A stretch of DNA of 5,858 nucleotides from an uncultured Rhodopirellula sp. (GTDB taxonomy: Bacteria; Planctomycetota; Planctomycetia; Pirellulales; Pirellulaceae): NCBI GenBank assembly GCA_913061385.1, contig CAJXTM010000285.1, positions 1-5,858 on the forward strand, given 5' to 3'. Made by a program: the position numbers and the translations under genes. Positions 1-5,484 of this stretch are shown here, one piece after another. Within the stretch, counting starts at the first letter, position 1; each line of letters opens with the position of its first letter. Below the pieces are notes generated by a model, which saw only the letters and a list, made by a program, of their open reading frames with translations, did not search any database and was not told the origin of the DNA.

Positions 1-1
1 C

Positions 2-493
2 CTGAAATTTGACCGCTGGTTGAACCCCGAACTGATTAAGTCCCTTGAAGAGGACGGCGTTATTTCTTGGTTGAAATACGCTGTCGTCAAGGATGATCCG
101 TCACAGGATGATTACTTGCGGGAAGTGCTCGATGTATTTCCGGCCGAGCGGATTGTCAGTGGTATTGGTGAACAACCAGCGATCATCCATCTGCGAGATT
201 TTGGCGTTGGTGGATTCACCAGTGGTTGTGTTTGCGTTGCTCCGGAAAAATCTATCCAAATGATGAACGCGATTCACTCTGGAAATTTCGATTTGGCTGA
301 GACACTACGAGAATGGTTTTGTCCGCTTGAAAATCTCAGGAACGAAATCAATCCAATCAAGGTACTGCATCGTGCTGTTGAGCTTGCAGGGATTGCAAAC
401 ACAGGCCCGATGCAGCCTCTGCTGAGTGACGTGACGTTAGAAGATGCAGCCAGAATTCGATTTGCTCTGCAGCAGATGCAATCGACGCTTTGA
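2..493 (+). CDS. Dihydrodipicolinate synthase/N-acetylneuraminate lyase-family aldolase, C-terminal part (5' end outside window)
   Basis: The reading frame is open from base 2 to the TGA at 491-493, giving about 163 residues. Family members have about 300, so roughly the N-terminal half lies upstream. A TTG at 20-22 could be read as a start, but the codons before it (LKFDRW) run on smoothly, so I treat the gene as truncated by the window. The family are class I TIM-barrel aldolases that form a Schiff base on a lysine at the end of strand 6. The segment VISWLKYAV fits that position, making the Lys at 74-76 the likely catalytic residue. It is followed by SGIGE (158-172) and a glycine-rich stretch GVGGFTSG...VAPE (within 200-247), which match the 'SGDD...G..G.IS...N..P' region after the lysine. 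The C-terminal helices (LRNEINPIKVLHRAVELAG, then a proline-rich PMQPLLSD) are also typical. The substrate cannot be told: true DapA, KDG aldolase or sugar-acid lyase are all possible. Its 3' end converges on pssA. Confidence 0.78.
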   Translation: MKFDRWLNPELIKSLEEDGVISWLKYAVVKDDPSQDDYLREVLDVFPAERIVSGIGEQPAIIHLRDFGVGGFTSGCVCVAPEKSIQMMNAIHSGNFDLAETLREWFCPLENLRNEINPIKVLHRAVELAGIANTGPMQPLLSDVTLEDAARIRFALQQMQSTL

Positions 494-516
494 GAGCATT
501 TGCGCTGTCTGCGATT

Positions 517-535
517 CCCCTGTCTTATTCAGGGG
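517..535. terminator. Possible shared hairpin between convergent genes
   Basis: CCCCTG (517-522) and CAGGGG (530-535) form a perfect 6-bp, G+C-rich stem around a 7-base loop. It lies 24 bases after the stop of the aldolase gene, and the TAA stop of pssA (525-527) falls inside the loop. Its position suits a bidirectional terminator for two convergent genes. Neither strand has a U-tract after the stem, so it is not a canonical intrinsic terminator and could be chance. Confidence 0.3.
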
Positions 536-1508
536 TCGGGGTGGCTTCAGGATCGTCTTTCTGTTTCCATCGCTGGAAAAGTGTTTTGATTGGTGATGCA
601 AAAGCGTAATAGCAAAAGGCGATTGGCAGAGCGAGCCAATGCAGCAGCAAGGCACCAATCAGGACAAATAATGCCTGTCCAATTTGATGAGGCGCACGAC
701 GCCCTCGTAGTAACTGCTGAAATACGTGGGGATATTGAAAACGTGACACCATCAAGTAGGCAAGCGTCAGGGTCAAGGCCGCAACGAATATCTGGGAACC
801 CTTCAGCAGCTGTTCGGCAATTTGCTTTCCCGTCTCAGAAGTAGTTTCGGTGATGTAGGCGTTCAGTTCGGGCATCGCAATTACAAAAGCTGCAATCGTG
901 CCTGCCGCTGCCGGGCTGGGAAGGCCCTCGAATCCTTCGTGTGGGTCATCTTCGGTTGTCTCGACGTTGAAACGAGCTAGCCGAATCAGCACACATAAAG
1001 CAAAGAGCGCACCGATCGCCCACGTTACCTTTCTTGGCAAGCCGATGCCTTCACTGTATTGCCAAACAATGACAGCAGGGGCTGTTCCAAATGTGATCGC
1101 GTCGCAAAGACTGTCCAGTTCTGCTCCGAATTGGCTCTCTTGTCCTGTCATTCGGGCGGCTGAGCCATCGAGTGCGTCGAACAGCATGCCACCAAAAATT
1201 AGAATGCCTGCGACCAGCAATTGGTTTTCAAGTTCCCATTCCAGATTGGCACTCATTGCAATCGAAATGGCTGCTAAACCACAAACCGCATTGCCGAGGG
1301 TAAGCAGTGTGGGAAGAACAGCAAGCGTCAAGCGTCGCTTACGCTTTTTTTTTCGTCGACGTTTGCGTCCTGGTTGGGTTCCCGCCACCACCTCGTCGAT
1401 ACCTTCATCTCCGTTCCGCGCGAATGTATCTTCGGTCGCATTCGCCTTGGAATTGTCTCGGTCAGCTTGATCGGGTCTCGGGTGCAGTTCGTGTTTCAGT
1501 TCGCTCAT
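525..1508 (-). CDS. pssA: CDP-diacylglycerol--serine O-phosphatidyltransferase (PssA), with basic N-terminal extension
   Basis: This 327-residue integral membrane enzyme should transfer phosphatidyl from CDP-diacylglycerol to L-serine, giving phosphatidylserine and CMP, the first committed step to phosphatidylethanolamine. The CDP-alcohol phosphotransferase signature is complete: D111, D114, G115, A118, R119, G128, D132 and D136 in the spacing DxxDGxxAR(x8)GxxxDxxxD. These aspartates bind the metal ions and provide the catalytic base. The start of the membrane domain (LPTLLTLGNAVCGLAAI, 66-81) is the usual N-terminal pattern of Bacillus-type (type II) PssA. Further hydrophobic segments lie near 97-110, 163-178, 200-212, 237-254 and 277-303. 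Unusual is a hydrophilic N-terminal region of about 60 residues, acidic at first and then a run of about a dozen Arg/Lys (48-59). The chosen ATG has no clear Shine-Dalgarno site. No phosphatidylserine decarboxylase gene is adjacent. Another CDP-alcohol phosphotransferase such as PgsA is possible but fits less well. Confidence 0.88.
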   Translation of the reverse strand: MSELKHELHPRPDQADRDNSKANATEDTFARNGDEGIDEVVAGTQPGRKRRRKKKRKRRLTLAVLPTLLTLGNAVCGLAAISIAMSANLEWELENQLLVAGILIFGGMLFDALDGSAARMTGQESQFGAELDSLCDAITFGTAPAVIVWQYSEGIGLPRKVTWAIGALFALCVLIRLARFNVETTEDDPHEGFEGLPSPAAAGTIAAFVIAMPELNAYITETTSETGKQIAEQLLKGSQIFVAALTLTLAYLMVSRFQYPHVFQQLLRGRRAPHQIGQALFVLIGALLLHWLALPIAFCYYAFASPIKTLFQRWKQKDDPEATPTPE

Positions 1509-1626
1509 GGACGTTTTGCAGGTGCTGGGATGCTGTAATGCCGGCAGAGGATCACTGGAGTGAGTGGTTGCGACGTTTGACTGCCTAGCGACCGTTGGGT
1601 CAATGCCACGCTTGCTTGCGTGTCAA

Positions 1627-1657
1627 ATCATAGCGTAGTCAGAAGATACCGAAACAA
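1627..1657 (-). promoter_or_regulatory. Candidate pssA promoter
   Basis: Read on the minus strand there is a good -10 hexamer TATGAT (1627-1632), 118 bases upstream of the pssA ATG. The only -35-like hexamer is TTGTTT (1652-1657), at a long 19-base spacing. The -10 is one base off consensus, but the -35 and spacing are poor, so this is only a candidate. Confidence 0.22.
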
Positions 1658-1761
1658 TACTTTTTGTGGATGCGGTCTGTAGAGCCTGTTTCTTCTGTTG
1701 CCCAACCGATATTGGCCCCAAAATCAGAAAATTACGATTTTTCAATTCCGCTATAAAGAAC

Positions 1762-1791
1762 AAGTGCGGGTCGCGGTGGGGTTCCGCACTT
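1762..1791. repeat. 8-bp perfect inverted repeat (hairpin)
   Basis: AAGTGCGG (1762-1769) pairs perfectly with CCGCACTT (1784-1791), and a G-U pair can be added inside. The loop is 12 to 14 bases. On the minus strand the stem is followed by GTTCTTTATAG, a modestly U-rich stretch. It could therefore be a weak terminator of a minus-strand transcript, a binding site for a dimeric regulator, or part of a structured leader. Function unknown. Confidence 0.5.
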
Positions 1792-1860
1792 TCGGGGGTA
1801 GGGTCGGCTCAAGTTTTGATGTTGTCAGCTGAGGCGTGTTGGGGGTTGATAAGCTGACGG

Positions 1861-1918
1861 CGTTGGTTCAAGGACGTTGGTTCAAGGACGATGGTTCAAG
1901 AGCGTTGGTGAATCAAGG
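1861..1918. repeat. 14-bp tandem repeat, about 3.5 to 4 units
   Basis: The unit CGTTGGTTCAAGGA occurs twice in perfect tandem (1861-1874, 1875-1888). A third copy follows with three changes (1889-1902, CGATGGTTCAAGAG), then a degenerate fourth (1903-1918) with a small insertion (CGTTGGTGAATCAAGG). A 14-bp unit is not a multiple of 3, so it does not look like a protein repeat. It may be replication-slippage DNA or a set of phased sites. Confidence 0.8.
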
Positions 1919-2102
1919 TTGCGGGAATTTGGCTTTTCTCGGTGAAAAGACCGTTTTTGAGTTTGTGAATAGGTGCCTCGTTGTTGGATTTTGGATGTTG
2001 AACTTGGCCTCAATGGGTATCAATCCGTGGCAGAGCGTTCCTTGGCGAAGAATCCGCGAATTGACTGAGTTGACACGAGGAAAATTGTCATTTTCAGCTG
2101 TT

Positions 2103-2132
2103 TGCCTGCGTGATTGACTTTGATGGCAGGCA
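2103..2132. repeat. 7-bp inverted repeat upstream of nadB
   Basis: TGCCTGC (2103-2109) is the reverse complement of GCAGGCA (2126-2132), around a 16-base loop. It lies about 210 bases before the nadB start, upstream of the candidate promoter. It could be an operator-like site or chance. Confidence 0.4.
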
Positions 2133-2154
2133 GTTCCATCGGGTTCATGGCAAA

Positions 2155-2178
2155 GCGGGCAGAGTGCGGCGAGCCCGC
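2155..2178. repeat. 6-bp G+C inverted repeat upstream of nadB
   Basis: GCGGGC (2155-2160) pairs with GCCCGC (2173-2178) around a 12-base loop. It follows the 2103-2132 inverted repeat closely and sits just upstream of the candidate nadB -35 element. No U-tract follows. Short, G+C-rich stems such as this arise often by chance. Confidence 0.35.
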
Positions 2179-2193
2179 GTAGATTGCAGGGAA

Positions 2194-2222
2194 TTGAGTC
2201 AAAGGCCGGGTTGCGCTATTCT
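2194..2222 (+). promoter_or_regulatory. Candidate nadB promoter
   Basis: TTGAGT (2194-2199) and TATTCT (2217-2222) are separated by exactly 17 bases. Each matches the sigma70 consensus at 4 of 6 positions. The -10 ends 120 bases before the nadB ATG. A second -10-like hexamer, TAGAAT (2272-2277), has no fitting -35. Both are weak calls. Confidence 0.28.
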
Positions 2223-2342
2223 GATGGCCGCTGGGTGGCAGCCAGATTCAGAGAATAATCGGCAGCTTTTGTAGAATTGCCAACCAAGGATTTGTCAGAT
2301 TCCGCTCTGGCAGAAACGGCACATTGAACGGACAATTTTGGA

Positions 2343-4016
2343 ATGATCACGCCTCGATATCTTTTGCCATTCGATTCTACGCGGGCTGTACATCGATTTG
2401 CCGATGTGTTGGTGATTGGCGGTGGCTTGGCCGGTTTGCGCGCAGCCAATGCGGTGGAGCCTAATCAGTCAGTTTTGGTCGTTACGAAGGATCATCTGCA
2501 AGAATCCAACAGTGTTTATGCTCAGGGTGGCATCGCGGGTGTCTTGGATCCGGATGACTGTTTTGAGTCGCATGTTGCCGACACATTGGCAGCAGGTGGC
2601 AATCTCTGCGACCAGGCAATCGTTGACATGGTCATCCGCGAGGGGCCAAGGCGAATCGATGAACTGATTCGATGGGGAACAAAGTTTGACAAAAATGATG
2701 GAGAAATCTCACTGGGGCGAGAGGGCGGGCACAGCTGCGAACGCATCGTTCATGCTCGGGGTGACGCCACTGGGAAAGAAGTGATGCGGGCTGTGATTGA
2801 GCGAACCCGTGAGCGAACCAATATCGATATTTGGGAAAATACTTTCACGGTCGATCTTTTGACTTATGAGGGGCGTTGCCGCGGCGCGGTGATACTCAAT
2901 GAGGGGCATCAGCCAATCATGGTGTGGGCCAAGGAGACGATTTTGTGTACTGGCGGAGCTGGGCAGGTGTTCCGCGAATCCACAAACCCCAGTGTGGCAA
3001 CTGGCGATGGCTCGGCGTTGGCCTATCGCGCAGGCGTGGAATTGCGTGACATGGAATTCATTCAGTTTCATCCAACCGTGCTGTACATCGCTGGTGCTTC
3101 CCGTTCGCTCATCACCGAAGCGGTACGAGGCGAAGGTGCTCATCTGGTGGATTGCAATGGCGAACGCTTCATGCCCGGCTATGACGATCGGGCTGAACTG
3201 GCGCCACGCGATGTTGTCAGTCAGTCCATCATCAGGCAAATGACCAAGACGAAACATTCCAACGTGTTTCTGGATCTTTCTCATCTGGATACCGATCATG
3301 TCATGATGCGGTTTCCCGGGATCGCCAAAGCGTGTTCGACATTTGGCCTCGATATCACCAGTGATCGAATCCCGGTGCGGCCGGGAGCTCATTACGTGAT
3401 CGGCGGGGTTTCCGTGGACCGGCAGGGAAGAACCAGCTTGCCCGGGCTGTGGGCTGCAGGCGAAGTGACAAGCACTGGGCTGCATGGTGCCAACCGGCTG
3501 GCCAGTAATAGCTTGCTTGAAGGACTTGTGTATGGAGCACACGCAGGGGAAGCCGCGGCTCGCGCAGCAGCCGAAGTGCCAACCAACATGGTTGTGCCTC
3601 GAATTCAGCACCCCGTTCATGCCGCGTATGAATCGTTTGATGTCGCTGATGTTCGTGTGTCACTCAAAAGCATGATGGGACGTTTAGCTGGCGTGGAACG
3701 TGATGCGGAGGGGCTGCAGGAAGCGGCTGACTCAATTCGCTCATTCGCAGCTTACGTCATGCCCCACCAGTTTGATGGCGTGGAAGGATGGGAGCTTCAG
3801 AACCTGTTGCTGACGGCATCATGCATCGTTGATGCAGCACTGGTGCGAGCAGAGTCGCGGGGAGTGCACTTTCGCAGCGACTTTCCTAAGCCTGATGATC
3901 ATAACTGGCGACGGCATTTGTCAATGAAGATAGATGTTGATGGTGGGCACCCTCGGGTAGAGCCAATGTTGCAGCCAGAGGAATCAATCGTGGTCAGCGT
4001 TGCCGCTGATGAATGA
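2343..4016 (+). CDS. nadB: L-aspartate oxidase (NadB)
   Basis: The 557-residue cytoplasmic flavoprotein oxidises L-aspartate to iminoaspartate, using oxygen or fumarate as acceptor. NadA (quinolinate synthase) then condenses the product with dihydroxyacetone phosphate, starting de novo NAD synthesis. The FAD-binding motif is VIGGGLAGLRAA (24-35), and NSVYAQGGIAG (56-66) is typical of the succinate dehydrogenase/fumarate reductase/NadB family. Active-site residues known from E. coli NadB are present at nearly the same numbering: E127 in GREGGHS, H243 in QFHPT, R289 in APRDV, H350 in PGAHY and R385 in GANRLASNSLLEG. EGGHS...RIVHARGDATG (127-144) favours NadB over fumarate reductase. The C-terminal helical domain ends with the family motif ESRGVHFRSDFP (504-515). 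Length agrees with E. coli NadB (540), with about 16 extra residues before the FAD domain. The ATG has only a weak GGA before it. No nadA or nadC is adjacent. The gene diverges from pssA and is followed by a lipase gene. Confidence 0.95.
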   Translation: MITPRYLLPFDSTRAVHRFADVLVIGGGLAGLRAANAVEPNQSVLVVTKDHLQESNSVYAQGGIAGVLDPDDCFESHVADTLAAGGNLCDQAIVDMVIREGPRRIDELIRWGTKFDKNDGEISLGREGGHSCERIVHARGDATGKEVMRAVIERTRERTNIDIWENTFTVDLLTYEGRCRGAVILNEGHQPIMVWAKETILCTGGAGQVFRESTNPSVATGDGSALAYRAGVELRDMEFIQFHPTVLYIAGASRSLITEAVRGEGAHLVDCNGERFMPGYDDRAELAPRDVVSQSIIRQMTKTKHSNVFLDLSHLDTDHVMMRFPGIAKACSTFGLDITSDRIPVRPGAHYVIGGVSVDRQGRTSLPGLWAAGEVTSTGLHGANRLASNSLLEGLVYGAHAGEAAARAAAEVPTNMVVPRIQHPVHAAYESFDVADVRVSLKSMMGRLAGVERDAEGLQEAADSIRSFAAYVMPHQFDGVEGWELQNLLLTASCIVDAALVRAESRGVHFRSDFPKPDDHNWRRHLSMKIDVDGGHPRVEPMLQPEESIVVSVAADE

Positions 4017-4066
4017 AACCAAAGCATCTTTGAGTGACTCAGACCAGAGCCATCCCTAGCGATGCT

Positions 4067-4083
4067 CGTTGCGAATGGCAACG
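4067..4083. terminator. Hairpin in the nadB-lipase gap
   Basis: CGTTGC (4067-4072) and GCAACG (4078-4083) form a perfect 6-bp stem with a 5-base loop, 50 bases after the nadB stop. The next plus-strand bases are TTAAAAATAAT, A-rich rather than U-rich, so it is not a canonical rho-independent terminator. It may instead be a processing or attenuation structure between the two genes. Confidence 0.3.
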
Positions 4084-4104
4084 TTAAAAATAATGCAGCA
4101 CTAG

Positions 4105-4111
4105 AAAAGGA
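4105..4111 (+). promoter_or_regulatory. Ribosome-binding site deciding the GTG start of the lipase gene
   Basis: AAAAGGA ends 5 bases before the GTG at 4117. It is the clearest Shine-Dalgarno-like site in the window and is why the GTG is preferred over the in-frame ATG at 4135, which has only AGG about 8 bases upstream. Confidence 0.55.
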
Positions 4112-4116
4112 TTCGA

Positions 4117-5091
4117 GTGGATACAGGTAACGGGATGGAACGAACCAGGCAGGCCACGCAGACGATTGCCGATGGTCAAGAAAAACCACTAATCCTGAGG
4201 TCGATGGTCGATCAGCCTGTTGATGAGATGACGCTGCTAGAACAGTCATTGCTGATGGCTGAATTGTCAATGATCTCGTACAACGACCCCAGCGAAGCGG
4301 CGCGCGCGGCGGCCAGCATCGGGTTCCCCGATATTGCGTTTTACGAAAGGGATGGTTCGCAGGCCTACCGATTCCGAAATCAGCATGATTGTGTGATTGC
4401 ATGCCGTGGAACCGAGCCGAATGAATGGAACGATATTCAAGCCGATGCACGAGCAAGCAGTGTTTTGTCGGAAACGGTGGGCCGCGTGCATCGTGGCTTC
4501 AAGCGAGAGGTCGACGATCTCTGGCCCATGCTTGAAACAGCATTGATGTGCAATCGACAGCCCCTCTGGTTTTGCGGTCACTCTCTTGGTGGCGCGATGG
4601 CCACCATTTGTGCAGGTCGCTGCCTGTTGTCACATATTGACTGTGATCCGAAGCGACTGTTTTCATTTGGAAGCCCCCGCGTCGGAAATCCACGCTACAC
4701 ACAGTACACCAAGCTCGACCACTTTCGGTACGTCAACAATAACGATGTCGTCACACGTGTACCGCCGGCCTGGTTCGGGTATCGCCATTGCGGTGCCGAA
4801 GTCTATCTCGATCGGCGGGGGAAAATTCGGAAAGCCGAATTTGGTGGCAAAACTCGTGATCGCTGGATTGGCTTTTGGAACGGGCTGATCAATGGAAAAA
4901 TTGATTCGTTTGCAGATCACTCCATCCATCAATACATCAAAGCGATTGATCAGGCACTGGTGGAAGAACGTCAGAACCAAGTCAGTTGCACGACAGGGGG
5001 GGGAACAGTCAAGTCTGGACCACCCATGCCGAAGCACCAGATGCAAAAAATAAATCGGTCTGACTCCGAGTCGACAAGGGTAACCGAATGA
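4117..5091 (+). CDS. Class 3 lipase-family alpha/beta hydrolase (Lipase_3), cytoplasmic-looking
   Basis: This 324-residue protein is a predicted serine ester hydrolase of the fungal-lipase (Lipase_3) family, acting on triacylglycerols or other acyl esters. The order of motifs is complete: the family oxyanion-side motif CRGTEPNEWNDIQAD (96-110), the nucleophile elbow GHSLGG (154-159, Ser156), FGSPRVGN (184-191), NNNDVVTRVPP (207-217, Asp210) and DHSIHQYI (267-274, His268). By comparison with Rhizomucor miehei lipase, Ser156, Asp210 and His268 are the likely catalytic triad. The N-terminus is hydrophilic with no signal peptide or membrane segment, so an intracellular location is inferred, unlike the secreted fungal enzymes. 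About 40 C-terminal residues after the last domain helix are polar and look disordered. The start is GTG with a good ribosome-binding site; ATG at 4135 would remove 6 residues. It lies 100 bp after nadB in the same direction, perhaps in one transcript, though no functional link is obvious. Substrate is unknown. Confidence 0.87.
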   Translation: MDTGNGMERTRQATQTIADGQEKPLILRSMVDQPVDEMTLLEQSLLMAELSMISYNDPSEAARAAASIGFPDIAFYERDGSQAYRFRNQHDCVIACRGTEPNEWNDIQADARASSVLSETVGRVHRGFKREVDDLWPMLETALMCNRQPLWFCGHSLGGAMATICAGRCLLSHIDCDPKRLFSFGSPRVGNPRYTQYTKLDHFRYVNNNDVVTRVPPAWFGYRHCGAEVYLDRRGKIRKAEFGGKTRDRWIGFWNGLINGKIDSFADHSIHQYIKAIDQALVEERQNQVSCTTGGGTVKSGPPMPKHQMQKINRSDSESTRVTE

Positions 5092-5484
5092 GGGATTCCA
5101 TCAGCAATTGGATTGGTCTGAAGCTAGGAGTGAAGCGAAATTTGAATGGGCATTGAGTTGGAAATAGCGAATGCCAGCATGCGATTACGACTGGCCGCTT
5201 GATTTTTGTTTCCAATATTGTTGCCTTGACTGTTTTTTGGTTCTGTTTTGCCAACAGATTTGTCGCTTTGTGAGAGTTTCGATCAGAGCCGAAACCATTT
5301 ATTTGGCTTCAGGGTGCCTGCGGAAGCCTCTGGTGCGATACAGCTGAAGCCTTGGTTGCGATACAACAGGGGTAGATTTGACGCTGATTCTGCGGACTCG
5401 TTCTTTGTTCCTGTCGAAGACTACTTCTCCAGTGTCTTTAGCTGACGACTTTTCAAATATTTACCCATCTCGGTCACGAATTCA
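5092..5484. other. 393-bp spacer between the lipase and ATPase genes, no convincing gene
   Basis: The open frame at 5248-5445 would begin with TTG, shows no domain and has no ribosome-binding site; I do not call it. A 22-codon frame starting at the ATG at 5088 overlaps the lipase stop (ATGA) and is also unsupported. A T-rich patch (about 5203-5250) and a repeat cluster (5305-5368) are the only visible structure. The promoter of the downstream ATPase gene should lie here, but no good -35/-10 pair was found. Confidence 0.55.
5305..5368. repeat. 23-bp imperfect direct repeat with overlapping inverted repeats
   Basis: Units 5323-5345 and 5346-5368 are adjacent and agree at 18 of 23 positions, sharing GAAGCCT and GCGATACA. 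GGCTTCAG (5305-5312) is also the exact reverse complement of CTGAAGCC (5344-5351), and its first six bases pair with GAAGCC at 5323-5328. The transcript could thus form alternative hairpins. It lies 117 to 180 bases before the ATPase start, so a regulatory site or leader structure is possible. Confidence 0.6.

Larger units (their letters stand above)
1509..2342. other. 834-bp spacer between divergent pssA and nadB, no convincing gene
   Basis: Short open frames here, such as 1666-1857 and 1836-2117 on the plus strand and 2020-2202 on the minus strand, show no recognisable domain, no good ribosome-binding site and poor amino-acid make-up (clusters of Cys, Trp and Phe, no domain-like pattern). 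I take them as chance. The spacer should carry the promoters of both flanking genes. It holds an AT-rich patch near 1719-1762 with a TATAAA (1752-1757), a 14-bp tandem repeat, and three inverted repeats listed separately. An unannotated small RNA or a decayed gene cannot be excluded. Confidence 0.6.

Noticed and set aside
898..1470. 190-codon plus-strand open frame opposite pssA
   Set aside because: The minus strand encodes a complete CDP-alcohol phosphotransferase motif and membrane segments. The plus-strand product has no family features.
1609..1619. Short CACGC...GCGTG inverted repeat near the pssA promoter region
   Set aside because: Only 5 bp of stem; expected often by chance, with no U-tract or supporting context.
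1836..2117. 93-codon open frame in the pssA-nadB spacer
   Set aside because: It starts with GTG without a ribosome-binding site, runs through the 14-bp tandem repeat out of phase, and has no recognisable domain.
2709..3620. Long 303-codon open frame on the minus strand inside nadB
   Set aside because: The plus-strand frame is unmistakably NadB with all active-site residues. The antisense frame is rich in His, Cys, Ser and Pro without any domain and is a shadow.
4031..4045. GAGTGACTC-type symmetrical sequence after nadB as a terminator
   Set aside because: The stem would be 4 bp with a 1-base loop, too short to fold stably, and no U-tract follows.
5088..5156. 22-codon open frame starting at an ATGA overlap with the lipase stop
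   Set aside because: The overlap suggests translational coupling, but the peptide is very short, shows no known motif or membrane segment, and such overlaps occur by chance.
5248..5445. 65-codon open frame upstream of the ATPase gene
   Set aside because: It starts with TTG, has no ribosome-binding site, matches no known domain and contains the 23-bp repeat, which suggests non-coding DNA.
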